From Collinsella sp. BA40 (GTDB lineage Bacteria; Actinomycetota; Coriobacteriia; Coriobacteriales; Coriobacteriaceae), in contig NZ_VOWY01000006.1 of the NCBI RefSeq assembly GCF_008014645.1, forward strand, positions 1-64,000: a DNA stretch of 64,000 nucleotides, given 5' to 3'. Each line of letters begins with the position of its first letter. The first letter of the stretch is position 1. The notes below the pieces were generated by a model. That model was not told the DNA's origin. It was given only the letters and a program-made list of their open reading frames with translations, and ran no database searches. A program made the translations under genes and the position numbers. Shown here in pieces: positions 35,314-44,674 of this stretch.

Positions 35314-36387
35314 CTAGCGGCCGAGCTTCGCACGCATCTGCTGCATACGAGTATACGAAATGCCCAGGCGATTCAGCAGCAGCGCCGTCCTATAGCGCTC
35401 CTCGCCCATCTTCCACTGATCCTCGTTCGCGCGTTTGAGCTCGTCGCGAAACGCTTTGGCGCGAGCGCGGCCGCGGGCCCGATCATCATCGAACAGCAAG
35501 GCGATATTGTAGTGCGTATCAACGATGAGATGCACCTTATGCCGCAGGTACGCAAGCGCCCAGGGCTCCAAGGATTCGGCAAGGTGGCCGGATTCCGCAT
35601 CCGATAGGTAGCGCAGCATCTCATCGACCACGCGCGAGTGGTCGGCCCAGCGCTTGACGTAATTTGCCTGGCTCACGCTCTGGCCGGCATTACCCACCAG
35701 ATACTGGTAGACCTCGATATCGAGGAACGCGATCGAGTGCGCGGGAGCGCTCGCTTTAACGATGTACTCGTAATCCTCGTAGAAGGTGTGTTCAAGCAGA
35801 TGGAGACCCATGCGGCGCAGGTAATCCGTACGCGCCGTGAGCGTGTGGATCATGATCTGCGCGGCGGCCGCGTCGTTGGCGCACACCTGCTCGAACGGCA
35901 GCACCGCGTCGCGCTCCACGCCGTCGGCCAGCTCGAAGAGCTCGGTGGCACCCGTTACCATATGGACCTCGCGCTTCTTGTCGACCACGAGCTCGCAGCC
36001 AAGCGCACGGAGGCGACCGATGAGCGCCACCAGCCCGTCGGTGTCCACCCAGTCATCGCCGTCGACCACGCGGAAATAGGTGCCGCGCGCGGCGGCGAGG
36101 CCCGCGTTGATGGCCGAGCCGTGCCCGCCGTTCTCCTTGGAGAGGACGCGGAAGATGCGCGGCTCGCGCTGCGCGAACGCTTCGGCGATAGCGCGCGTGC
36201 CATCGGTAGAGCCATCGTCCACCACGATCACCTCGAGCACGCCGGCCAGGCGCTCGTCGCAAAAGGACGCGAGGCCGTGGGCAAGATAGCGCTCGACGTT
36301 GTACGACGGCATGGCGATGGTGAGCACCGGCGATTCCGCGCAAGCGCTCCCATGGCAAGCAGGGGAAACGTTATGTGCCATATCCAT
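35314..36387 (-). CDS. GT2 family glycosyltransferase
   Basis: The ATG at 36387 directly follows the stop of the upstream gene; GGAGAGG lies 4 bases away, and a second ATG two codons on is equally possible. The protein has 357 residues with LTIAMPSYNVERYLAHGLAS, DDGSTDGT, ENGGHGSAINAG and FRVVDGDDWVDT. The C-terminal helical region is typical of GT2 enzymes of wall polysaccharide clusters. Its direct abutment to the upstream GT2 points to translational coupling. Confidence 0.87.
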   Translation of the reverse strand: MDMAHNVSPACHGSACAESPVLTIAMPSYNVERYLAHGLASFCDERLAGVLEVIVVDDGSTDGTRAIAEAFAQREPRIFRVLSKENGGHGSAINAGLAAARGTYFRVVDGDDWVDTDGLVALIGRLRALGCELVVDKKREVHMVTGATELFELADGVERDAVLPFEQVCANDAAAAQIMIHTLTARTDYLRRMGLHLLEHTFYEDYEYIVKASAPAHSIAFLDIEVYQYLVGNAGQSVSQANYVKRWADHSRVVDEMLRYLSDAESGHLAESLEPWALAYLRHKVHLIVDTHYNIALLFDDDRARGRARAKAFRDELKRANEDQWKMGEERYRTALLLNRLGISYTRMQQMRAKLGR

Positions 36388-37473
36388 CTACCTCTCCATC
36401 TTAAGCTTCGCGTAGCTGGCTCCCATGCCATGGCGCACCAGATGTATCACACGCCCCAGCGCGCACGCGACGAAGGGCGACCGCAGCGAGATAAGCTTGA
36501 TACCGGCCGATAGCGCTCGCCCGCCGCGCGAGACAGCGCCCGGAACGAGCGTGCGGAACAGCTCGTCATCGAACACGGTGCGGCACCACGCAACGCGATC
36601 GGCATGCGACATGTGCGCGCGCGGATCGCAGTTGCGCTCGAGCGCGCTCATGATGTAGCGCACGTAGAGCGAACCCAAGCGCGAGCGAACCTCCGGCGTA
36701 TCGGCACCCCAGCGCTGTTGCTGGCAATAGAGCTCCTCGATGCGCCTGCGGTGCACGTCGTAGTAACGCGGCTCGAACCTATTGGTAAGGTTGCTTGCCT
36801 GGCGCTTGGCGTACTCGTAGAGGGGCTCCTGCAGGAAGACGGCGGCATCCGCGCGGTCGAATGCGGCGATGCTGAAGAGGATGTCCTCGATGAGCGGGAC
36901 GTTTTCGAATCGCAGCCCCTCCAGGACGCGGCGCGCATACACTTTGTTCCAGGGATAGCCGTAGAGCGTGGACTCTTCGAGCGGCAAAACCTGTTCACGC
37001 AGACCCTGGCCAGAGAAATACCCCTGTACGGGCGGCAACACCTCGCGCTTCAGCGAGACCTCGCCCGCTGCATCGACGTACACCTCCGTGCAGCCGAACA
37101 CGACGCAATCGACATCCGGGGTTTCAAGGGCGGCGGCAACGTGCTCGAGCAGGCGCGCATCGCAGCGGTCATCGGGATCGGCCATCCACACATAGGAGCC
37201 GCGCACGTGCGCAAGACCCGTATTGCGTGCGGCGGCGACGCCCCGATTGACCTCGTGCGCTACCACGCGAATACGCGGATCGGCCTGCGCACGGGCGTCG
37301 AGCAGGGCGGCCTCGTCCGGCGCCGAGCCATCATCGACCAAGATGAGTTCCCAGTTCTCGCACGTCTGCGCCTGAACGGCATCGATCGCGGCGTCGAGAT
37401 AGGACGCGACGTTATAACAGGGCATGATAATGGAGAAGAGCGGGTCTTCCGTTAGCGCAGCGCGATCCACCAT
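36388..37473 (-). CDS. GT2 family glycosyltransferase
   Basis: The ATG at 37473 with GAGGGGG just upstream is the likeliest start; an in-frame TTG lies at 37488. The protein has about 361 residues with FSIIMPCYNVASYLDAAIDA, DDGSAPDEAA and VWMADPDDRCD. It is the first gene of a three-gene minus operon with the GT2 at 35314 and the GT4 at 34054, and is divergent from the GtrA gene at 37617. It probably adds one residue of the repeating unit. Confidence 0.86.
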   Translation of the reverse strand: MVDRAALTEDPLFSIIMPCYNVASYLDAAIDAVQAQTCENWELILVDDGSAPDEAALLDARAQADPRIRVVAHEVNRGVAAARNTGLAHVRGSYVWMADPDDRCDARLLEHVAAALETPDVDCVVFGCTEVYVDAAGEVSLKREVLPPVQGYFSGQGLREQVLPLEESTLYGYPWNKVYARRVLEGLRFENVPLIEDILFSIAAFDRADAAVFLQEPLYEYAKRQASNLTNRFEPRYYDVHRRRIEELYCQQQRWGADTPEVRSRLGSLYVRYIMSALERNCDPRAHMSHADRVAWCRTVFDDELFRTLVPGAVSRGGRALSAGIKLISLRSPFVACALGRVIHLVRHGMGASYAKLKMER

Positions 37474-37616
37474 GCCCCCTCTATACAATCGAACAGAAAC
37501 GCAATCGATGGTAACACAGCGCCCATGCAGCTCGGTTACATAGGGCGGCTTCTACCCACGAACGCCAAAGAACCCGCGACACGGCCGACGCCCGGCCACG
37601 TAAGGAGCAAAACCGC

Positions 37617-38018
37617 ATGCAGCGCCTCATCCAGCAGATCATGAAATTCGGCATCGTGGGCGTGCTCGCCTTCGTCATCGACTACGGCCTCATGGTGGCC
37701 CTCACCGAACTGGTCGGCCTCGCCCCCGTCGCGTCGGCGACCGTATCGTTCATCGTATCCGTGGTGTTTAACTACGTAGCCAGCATGCGGTTCGTGTTCT
37801 CGCACAAAGAGGGCATGTCGAAGCAGCGAGAGTTCGTCATTTTCGTCGTGCTCTCCGTGATCGGCCTGCTTATCAACGATGGACTCATGTGGGCGGGAAC
37901 CGAGCTCGTCGCAATCGACTACCGCATCGTGAAGATCGGCGCGACGGCGGTGGTTATGGTATGGAACTTCGTTACGCGCAAGCTGTTCCTGGATGGCGGC
38001 GAGCAGCAGGCGTCTTAA
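37617..38018 (+). CDS. GtrA-like membrane protein
   Basis: The protein has 133 residues with four predicted spans; AAGGAG stands 10 bases before the ATG. The family pattern is clear: MKFGIVGVLAFVIDYGLMVA, FIVSVVFNYVASMRFVFSH and a C-terminal RIVKIGATAVVMVWNFVTRK. GtrA proteins are thought to flip undecaprenyl-phosphate-linked sugars to the outer face of the membrane. It is followed by a second GtrA-like gene. Confidence 0.9.
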   Translation: MQRLIQQIMKFGIVGVLAFVIDYGLMVALTELVGLAPVASATVSFIVSVVFNYVASMRFVFSHKEGMSKQREFVIFVVLSVIGLLINDGLMWAGTELVAIDYRIVKIGATAVVMVWNFVTRKLFLDGGEQQAS

Positions 38019-38201
38019 CGCGATATGGCGCAACGGCCGCAGTCGCCCGCCGTCCTACCCGCGGCGCTCGCGCACCACGCAGCGCAGGCGGCCCCGTTTC
38101 CTACATCAACGTGCAGAAACGGTAGATTTGCACGAAACCTGATGCGCGCCCTGCACAAAGCTCGTATAGTTCATCTCGCGTTAGTCGAAGGCGAAAGGAC
38201 C

Positions 38202-38612
38202 ATGCGGGTGCACGCGCTCATTGCAAAAGATTCCACCAAGCAATTCGGCAAGTTTGCCGTCGTGGGGCTTATATCGCTCGCCGTCGAATACACGGCCCTG
38301 CTCTACCTCGTCGAAGTCGTTCACCTCGGTGTGCTGCCCAGCACCACCATCAGCTTCATCGCCTCGATCATCGTGAACTACGTGCTCAGCATGCGCTTCG
38401 TATTCGAACATCGCGACGATATCAGCCGCAAGCGCGAGTTCACCATCTTCGCGATCCTCTCCGCCATCGGCCTGGCGCTCAACGACTTCTACATGTTCGT
38501 GGGCGTCAGCATGCTCAACATCGGCTACCAAGCCATGAAGCTCATCTCCACGTTCTTGGTTACCTGGTACAACTTCTTCTCGCGTCGCAAGTTCCTAAGC
38601 AATCAGTCGTAG
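38202..38612 (+). CDS. second GtrA-like membrane protein
   Basis: The ATG at 38202 has GAAAGG 4 bases upstream; the frame is open to 38025 but that stretch is not GtrA-like. The protein has 136 residues with four spans: KFAVVGLISLAVEYTALLYL, SFIASIIVNYVLSMRFVFEH and TWYNFFSRRKF. It is a paralogue of the protein at 37617; tandem GtrA genes could serve two different sugars or form a heterodimer. The 183-base gap between them contains a TATAGT but no well-spaced -35. Confidence 0.88.
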   Translation: MRVHALIAKDSTKQFGKFAVVGLISLAVEYTALLYLVEVVHLGVLPSTTISFIASIIVNYVLSMRFVFEHRDDISRKREFTIFAILSAIGLALNDFYMFVGVSMLNIGYQAMKLISTFLVTWYNFFSRRKFLSNQS

Positions 38613-38635
38613 CGCGCGTACTCAACGAATGCATC

Positions 38636-38667
38636 GAGGGCGGCCCGTTCTTCAACGGACCGCCCTC
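38636..38667. terminator. terminator between convergent genes
   Basis: GAGGGCGGcCCGTT (38636-38649) pairs with AACGGaCCGCCCTC (38654-38667), with one mismatch and a CTTC loop. It can stop transcription from either side. Confidence 0.8.
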
Positions 38668-38685
38668 GTCGTATATCTACGCCCG

Positions 38686-39507
38686 CTAGAGGGACGTGAC
38701 GTAGACCCATTTCACCACGTCGCCGTCGTGCAGGGTATGCACGCTGCACGAATGACCGGGGAAGCTTCCGTTCACGCTGTACTTCCAGCCGCTCTCACCG
38801 CCGAAATCAAACTCCGCCAGTCCGCCGATACCCGCGACGTACACGCCGAAGCCGGAATTGCGCGCGTTGACGGAGAGGCCGGTAGCGCACAGGGCGTCGT
38901 ACACCGTAGCCCCCTCCTCGAACGTAAGCGTGGTATCAGCGCTCACCGAGCCATTGGCTGCCGAGGAATCGACCAGCACGCGCACGCTGATGGTAGAAGG
39001 CGCCTGAGGAGCTGGCGCAGCGTCGCCCGCGGCGCCCGAAGAGCCCGACAGCCCGGATGCGGCCGAGGAATCCGGAGCCGAGGCGCCAGACCCGCTCGGT
39101 GCCCCTGCAGCCGGTGCCGTCTGAGCGGCCGTATCGCTTTGCGCGGCCGCGGCATCGTCGGCCACCTGCGCATCGCCTGTGGCCGCGGCTCCATCCGCGC
39201 CCGACGCCCCGCCATCGGCTGCAGCCGTCTGCGGTTCCTCGTCCGCCGTGGTCTGCAGGAACGACGCATCATCGTGAGCCATCTCGCTCGAAGGCGGGTT
39301 GAACACGAAATACGCCGCCGCCAACACCACCATAACGAGTGAGATGGCGAAGAGCGCTCGCACGATCCGCGGCGCCCCCGCCGGACGGTCCCCGTCGGAC
39401 CCGTCTACGGTGGCACCGGGATACACGCGCCCATCCTCCTCCGGCGCCGTCCCGCCTATTGCAGACGCCGTCTCGATCTGCTCGGTTTCTTCCTGTACGT
39501 CGGTCAC
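38686..39507 (-). CDS. membrane-anchored DUF4430 protein, putative corrinoid binder
   Basis: GTG start with GAGGGGAG upstream; 273 residues. A single span (about 47-69, ALFAISLVMVVLAAAYFVF) anchors the protein with its C-terminus outside. An Ala/Asp/Ser-rich linker (about 75-165) leads to a DUF4430 domain at 172-273 (FEEGATVYDALCATGL, GESGWKYSVNG, LHDGDVVKWVYV). DUF4430 is related to the cobalamin-binding beta domain of transcobalamin and intrinsic factor. The gene follows the 1704-residue gene by 15 bases and is therefore under the same cobalamin-riboswitch-like leader. Corrinoid binding is inferred, not shown. Confidence 0.82.
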   Translation of the reverse strand: MTDVQEETEQIETASAIGGTAPEEDGRVYPGATVDGSDGDRPAGAPRIVRALFAISLVMVVLAAAYFVFNPPSSEMAHDDASFLQTTADEEPQTAAADGGASGADGAAATGDAQVADDAAAAQSDTAAQTAPAAGAPSGSGASAPDSSAASGLSGSSGAAGDAAPAPQAPSTISVRVLVDSSAANGSVSADTTLTFEEGATVYDALCATGLSVNARNSGFGVYVAGIGGLAEFDFGGESGWKYSVNGSFPGHSCSVHTLHDGDVVKWVYVTSL

Positions 39508-39522
39508 GACGCTCCCCTCTCT

Positions 39523-42500
39523 CTACTTGCGCTTTCGAGCTGCTGCGATCAGCAGCCATGCGCCGGTGACGACCAGGCCCACCAGGCCGGCAAAACCGAT
39601 AGCGACCATCACGATCGACATTCCCGAGGGCGATACATCCCCCTCGGCGTTTCGGCCGCCGGTGGACGCGGGCGCCCCGGCCTCGGACTCAGACGCAGCC
39701 TCGTCCTGCGGGCGGACGGCCGCAGATGTCGACGCAGCGGTTTTCCGCTGGCCGCCAACCGGGCGCCCGACCGGCGCCACGGTACCGCTCGCCTGCGGAC
39801 GAACCGCAGGGGCAACCGGGGCCGGCGAGCCCGAAGCGCCGGTGCCCCCGTTGCTGCCGGACGGCGCATCCCCAGGCTCGATCGGGCGCTCCGGTACGGG
39901 CGGCTGGGTCTGCACCTGGCGTTCGATCCACTTCGCATACAGCGTCATATCGGCACGTACGGGAGCGTCGAAATCCCATGCCGTGCTACAAGCGGGATCG
40001 ATGTACCAACCGTCGAAATCGTACCCCGCGCGCACGGGATCGGCGGGCCTGGTCACGGCGGCACCGCGCTTCACGTATACGCTTGTCGCGGACGTCCCGT
40101 TAGCCGCATCGAAGCTCACGCGCCACGACGGCGCGCCCTTGAGGGCGAATAACGCGCCGGAGTCGTTGATGTAATACAGAGAGCCATCGGCGCCCGCCAC
40201 CACGGAGCTCATGCAATACTCCTGGTTGGCTTCGGCGGGCGTATACAGCACGTCCACGGCGTCATCGCCCACACGATAGCGATAGAGGCCGCTCGGATTC
40301 CAGTTAACCGTGAAATAGACGAACGCGTCACCGTCCTGGACCGATACGAGGGGCGAGGACTGCGAGTACATCGTGGGAAGCGCACCGCCGTCGGTGGTCT
40401 TGCAGACCTCGTGCTCGACCGTCATGGTCTCGGCATCGATCACGAATACGGCTGCGTATTTCATGTATTTGCTCGGCCCCTGCGTAGCGGACTGGCCGCA
40501 CAACACGATCTTCCCGTTCACGATGCTCGGCGTGGACGTGCAATACTTGCCAAACGTCACGCGGGCTACCTCGGAGAGGGTGCCGTCGGCATCCATTGCA
40601 AGCTTATGAAGCGTGCCCTTATAGTCGGCGGCATACAGGTAGCCGCCCTCCGCGACGATGGTGGAACGGACCTGCGCGCCAAGTGCAAGCGGCGTGCCGA
40701 CGGTCGCGCCCGTGACGGGGTCGAACGCGTAGACGTTGCCCGCGTCGTCGCCAACAACCAGATAGTCACCCATCGGCACGGCACCGGCCCAGTAGTAGCC
40801 GCCTGCCATCGGTCGCGTAAAGCGCACCGCGCCCGTCGCGATATTCACGCTCAAAAGATAGCCCGTACCCGAACCATCATAGCTGCCGTCGCTCGTGCCG
40901 GCGTACACGTAGCCGTCGCGAACAGTGAGCGTGCCGAGCGATTGCTGCTCGACCGTCGAGCCGGACGGCGTCGTAGCGGCGGGCAGGGGCTCGGTCAACC
41001 AAGTGGTCGTGAGGGTGTCGACCGTGAGCGCCTGCAAGCGGCCGCCGTGAAGCGGCACGATGACGACGCCCTCGGCATAAACCATGCGCGCGGTGGAATC
41101 GATCGACGAGGCGAGCTTGGCTTCGCGCACCGTTGTCCCGGTTGCCGCATCCACCATCAGCAAGCGGTCGGTCGAGGCGATGTAGAGGTAGTCGCCCGCC
41201 AAGATGGGGTCGGACAGGTTCTCGCGGGCGCCGCCTATCTGCACGACCCACTTCTCCTGAGCGGCCTCGACGGGCGTAAGGGACGAGGTGGGTTTATTCG
41301 AAGTGGTGAAGCTCGGCCACTCGCTGCCCCAATCGGGACGAGCCGCGCCCGCATCGATGACGATGTCGTTCTCGGGCAACGCGGTGCCGGAGCCGTCCAC
41401 GTAGACGAGCTCGATGGTGTCGCCGTCGGCAACCACGACGTTGTTCGCGTAGTCGCTCGCGTATTCACCGTTGTACAGGAAGCTCCAGTACGACCAGGGA
41501 GCCGTATCGGACATGGCAAGGGTGCGCGACCCATCGGGCGTTGTGACGGAATACGGCACGCCGCCGTCCAGGCTATAGCTATAGCCGGCCTCGTCCAAAA
41601 GCCGAGCGAAGACATCCCATGCCGTAGCGGGCTCGTCGCCGGGGACGACGACCTCGCGCAACGGGACCCACGTCTGAGCATGGAAGGAACCCTGGGCATC
41701 GTGCTCGCTCACGCCCACGATGCGGGCGGTGACGGTCTTCGCTGCGGGGGCATCCGGGTCATCCAGGCCGCTGGTGCCGCGCACGATGAAGGATGCGGAC
41801 ACCTCCTGGCGGCTGAGCGCACGGTACTTCTCGAGAACGACAGGGTCGATCGCGGGATCATCCTTGTAGCGCGCGTAGTAATCGCCGAACCGCTCGCTCG
41901 ACAAGCAGCTCGTAATGGTGACGCGCGTGTTGTATTGGGGCTGCTTGACCAGGCGCAGCGTCTCAGATTCCACGATAGCGGGCTTGCTGGACTTGAAGCG
42001 ATCCCACTGCTCGCTTGGACGAGATGGGTCGATCGACACGGCCGCGATACCCGAGGGAACAGTGCCGCCTGCGGAGCGAACCCACGTCAGCGAGCCGTCA
42101 TCGGCGGCGTGGACGGAGATGAAGCTCTTCAGGTCGACGGTGACGGCGTCAGCGGATGCATTCTCCCCCAGAAGCGCACCGGCGTACGCCTCCTTCACGC
42201 GCGCCATCAAGGCGAGCTCGGCGTCGATCTCCTCGGTACCCAAAGCCTTCACGGCTATGTCGAACGAGGCGGAGCGGGCGACGCCGTTCTTGGAAACGGT
42301 TACGATCAGCGTATCGTGCGCATCGGGCATGCCGGGCGCGGGGCGGGCAACCACCAGGCGGGCGCCGTTGACGCGGCAGGCCTGGGAGCCGCTCGGGTCC
42401 ACGGCAAACGCCAGGGCATACCCGGAACCCGTGATGCCCAGGTCGCGACGGGTGGGGAGCTGGATATCTGCCACGACGCACGATGGGTCGACCGGCTGCT

Positions 42501-44637
42501 TCGAAGCGAAGTCCTTCAGCTGCACGCGGCCGAGGGCGGCGTCGAGCACCTCTTCGAGCGTGGGATCGGAATCGATGGACTTCACCGTGACGGTGAAGTC
42601 CTTGGTGGCAACGGGAACCCGCTCGCCATCGGCTCCCTTGTTGAAACGAACCGTCGCGGTGAGCGAAGCCTCTCCATCCGCAGATTGCCGGCGTACCAGG
42701 GTGCCATCGGATTTGAGCACGTCCTCGTTGCTAGACGACCAGGAGATGTCGGCCCAGGTCGCAATCCAGTCGTCCAGCACCAGGTCGCGGCGCGCCTCGA
42801 TGGTATCAAGCTCGTTGTTCGCCGAACCGCCTTCGTAGGCCACGAGAGACGAGGCGCGCAGCTCATCGGCGACGAGCTGCTCCAAGCGCTGCTGGACGCG
42901 GTCCATATCCCAACGAACCGTGATGAAGCGCGTCCACGTGGCCGCGCTGCCGCCGCTCTCGATCCTGAAATCGACCTTGACGCTCGCCATACCGGCGGGC
43001 TCTTCAACGGACTCGGGATCCTCGTAATAAAACCGAACGGCGCCGTTGCGCTCGCCGGGAGCGGACGAGACGGTCGCACCGCCGGCGCCCTCGGTAGCCG
43101 CGATAACGCTCACCGTTGCCGCAGGATAGCCCAAGCGAGCAAGCTCCCGTTCGACCAGATCGCGGACGTTCTCGCTTTCACCGAAAACGGGCGCGGGCAC
43201 GAAACGGGCGCTATCGAGCGCGGCGGCCGCCGCGGCGGCCGAAGCTCCGGGTAGAATGGGGCCGGCGGTCGCACGCACCTCGTTGTATCCGCCAGCGGAA
43301 GCCGTAACCTGCAGCCGCGCGCCGATCATCGTCGCATCGACATGCAGCGTCGCGTCCGTAGCGCCCTCGATGGGCTCGAACTCGCCGGCGGCTGCGCGCG
43401 ATATCCACCACTGATAGCTTACGGAGCCCGTGGGCGGCACCTTGCCTGCAGTAAGAACGGGCTTCGCGGTGAGGGTCGCACCCTCGACAGTCGTTCCATC
43501 GCCGCTCGCGACGATGGAGATGTTCGCCAGGCGCAGCGCTCCGGCGCGGCAGATGGGGCCCATCGTGTAAGAGACGGTGTTCACGCCGGCAGTAGCCTTG
43601 ACGTTAAGATAGCGGCCCAGGACGGCATCGCCCGCAGGGATGACCGCAGACGGCGCGGTGCCCAGCGCCTGCCCGGTCGCAGCGTCCTTGGACTCAAGAA
43701 GCGTCCAGGCAAACGACACCTTGTCGGAGTCGACCGTGGAGCCGTTGGTGGCCGTATCCGCAGGCGATCCACCTGTGATGGCCACCGCCTCCACCGCATC
43801 GCCCGGAGCGAGGATGGCGTCGATATCGCCGCTGATCTTGGCTCCGGAACGACGCAGCTCGACACGCGACAAGTTGATAGCGTCCACCGCGTTCACGGGA
43901 CCAGGCAGGTCGAACGAAGAGAGCGAGCCGTAGCTGCGAGCAGGGCCCCATAGCTCGACATCGCCCGCATTGACCTTCACCGCTATATAGCCGCCCGCGA
44001 TCTTGGAGGCGAGCTCGTCGGTAAGGAGGAGGCTCTGCTTGGTCTCGCCCTCTATGGGAGCGAACGCGCCCGTATCGGCGGTCTTGGTAGGCGACCACAT
44101 CCACTGGTATGTCCAACCGGACTCGGCGGGAACGACCCAGTCGTCCCAGTCGTACGCGTTGGCCCACAGCACGGCGCCCGCATCGAGCGCACCGGTGAGC
44201 TTGGAATAGCTGTCGTCCTTATCCTTCTCGTCCTGCACCATGATGTAGCAGTCGTCGTCGAGCGCGCGCTCATCCCGCGCGTCCGGCTGCGCGGGCGCCG
44301 ACGGCACGGCGGCGTCGGAGTCCGCAGCACCAACGGAGGGCGCGGGACTCTCGAGCGACGGAGCCGCAGGCGACTCGTCGGCCCCCTCGTCCACCGGCGC
44401 CGAGGGCTCATCTTGCAAAGACGGGCTCCCGTCACGCGGCGTGACGAGTTCCTGGTCGAGAGCCTGGGTGGCAGCGTCCTCGTCCGCAAGGCCGTTCGCC
44501 CACAGGACCGCCGGGGTCTGGCCCAGAACCAACGATGAAATAAGTACAGCGGTTATACACCGATGCAGCACCAGGCGCCTGCGGCGCGCCGCATCGGAGC
44601 CCGAATCGCCCAAACGAGCGTCGTGCCATCCGAACAT
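39523..44637 (-). CDS. giant surface protein: DUF4430-like, beta-propeller and InlB repeat
   Basis: The protein has 1704 residues; AAGGGA lies 8 bases before the ATG. A signal peptide (about 22-47) leads to an acidic region, then Ig-like or bacterial-cap repeats (about 130-480; GYIAVKVNAGDVELWGPARS, GARLQVTASAGGYNEVRATA) and further beta domains to about 980. A DUF4430-like domain follows at about 982-1084 (PATAWDVFARLLDEAG, WSYWSFLYNGEYA, VADGDTIELVYV). Residues about 1129-1499 are a PQQ-type beta-propeller (DPILAGDYLYIASTDRLLMV; MGDYLVVGDDAGNVYAFDPV). An InlB-type repeat follows (about 1504-1570, YDFDGWYIDPACSTAWDFDA), then a proline-rich linker and a C-terminal span with an RKRK tail. No sortase LPXTG is present. 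It lies directly downstream of a cobalamin-riboswitch-like sequence, so a corrinoid capture role is inferred. Confidence 0.85.
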   Translation of the reverse strand: MFGWHDARLGDSGSDAARRRRLVLHRCITAVLISSLVLGQTPAVLWANGLADEDAATQALDQELVTPRDGSPSLQDEPSAPVDEGADESPAAPSLESPAPSVGAADSDAAVPSAPAQPDARDERALDDDCYIMVQDEKDKDDSYSKLTGALDAGAVLWANAYDWDDWVVPAESGWTYQWMWSPTKTADTGAFAPIEGETKQSLLLTDELASKIAGGYIAVKVNAGDVELWGPARSYGSLSSFDLPGPVNAVDAINLSRVELRRSGAKISGDIDAILAPGDAVEAVAITGGSPADTATNGSTVDSDKVSFAWTLLESKDAATGQALGTAPSAVIPAGDAVLGRYLNVKATAGVNTVSYTMGPICRAGALRLANISIVASGDGTTVEGATLTAKPVLTAGKVPPTGSVSYQWWISRAAAGEFEPIEGATDATLHVDATMIGARLQVTASAGGYNEVRATAGPILPGASAAAAAAALDSARFVPAPVFGESENVRDLVERELARLGYPAATVSVIAATEGAGGATVSSAPGERNGAVRFYYEDPESVEEPAGMASVKVDFRIESGGSAATWTRFITVRWDMDRVQQRLEQLVADELRASSLVAYEGGSANNELDTIEARRDLVLDDWIATWADISWSSSNEDVLKSDGTLVRRQSADGEASLTATVRFNKGADGERVPVATKDFTVTVKSIDSDPTLEEVLDAALGRVQLKDFASKQPVDPSCVVADIQLPTRRDLGITGSGYALAFAVDPSGSQACRVNGARLVVARPAPGMPDAHDTLIVTVSKNGVARSASFDIAVKALGTEEIDAELALMARVKEAYAGALLGENASADAVTVDLKSFISVHAADDGSLTWVRSAGGTVPSGIAAVSIDPSRPSEQWDRFKSSKPAIVESETLRLVKQPQYNTRVTITSCLSSERFGDYYARYKDDPAIDPVVLEKYRALSRQEVSASFIVRGTSGLDDPDAPAAKTVTARIVGVSEHDAQGSFHAQTWVPLREVVVPGDEPATAWDVFARLLDEAGYSYSLDGGVPYSVTTPDGSRTLAMSDTAPWSYWSFLYNGEYASDYANNVVVADGDTIELVYVDGSGTALPENDIVIDAGAARPDWGSEWPSFTTSNKPTSSLTPVEAAQEKWVVQIGGARENLSDPILAGDYLYIASTDRLLMVDAATGTTVREAKLASSIDSTARMVYAEGVVIVPLHGGRLQALTVDTLTTTWLTEPLPAATTPSGSTVEQQSLGTLTVRDGYVYAGTSDGSYDGSGTGYLLSVNIATGAVRFTRPMAGGYYWAGAVPMGDYLVVGDDAGNVYAFDPVTGATVGTPLALGAQVRSTIVAEGGYLYAADYKGTLHKLAMDADGTLSEVARVTFGKYCTSTPSIVNGKIVLCGQSATQGPSKYMKYAAVFVIDAETMTVEHEVCKTTDGGALPTMYSQSSPLVSVQDGDAFVYFTVNWNPSGLYRYRVGDDAVDVLYTPAEANQEYCMSSVVAGADGSLYYINDSGALFALKGAPSWRVSFDAANGTSATSVYVKRGAAVTRPADPVRAGYDFDGWYIDPACSTAWDFDAPVRADMTLYAKWIERQVQTQPPVPERPIEPGDAPSGSNGGTGASGSPAPVAPAVRPQASGTVAPVGRPVGGQRKTAASTSAAVRPQDEAASESEAGAPASTGGRNAEGDVSPSGMSIVMVAIGFAGLVGLVVTGAWLLIAAARKRK

Positions 44638-44674
44638 AGCGGATCCCTTCTATCCAGAGCCACGCGCCTGCGCG

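Noticed and set aside
38025-38201. Longer N-terminus for the second GtrA-like protein
   Set aside because: The extra 59 residues are unlike GtrA proteins and lack a ribosome-binding site, whereas GAAAGG stands before 38202.
39523-39700. A sortase signal at the end of the giant surface protein
   Set aside because: The tail has PASTGG about 20 residues before the hydrophobic span but no LPXTG-like motif in the right place. A membrane anchor with an RKRK tail is the better reading.
40411-43254. A 947-codon open frame on the plus strand
   Set aside because: It is antisense to the giant DUF4430-like gene, has no recognisable domain or ribosome-binding site, and is rich in Arg, Gly, Ala and Val, as expected from the GC-rich complement.
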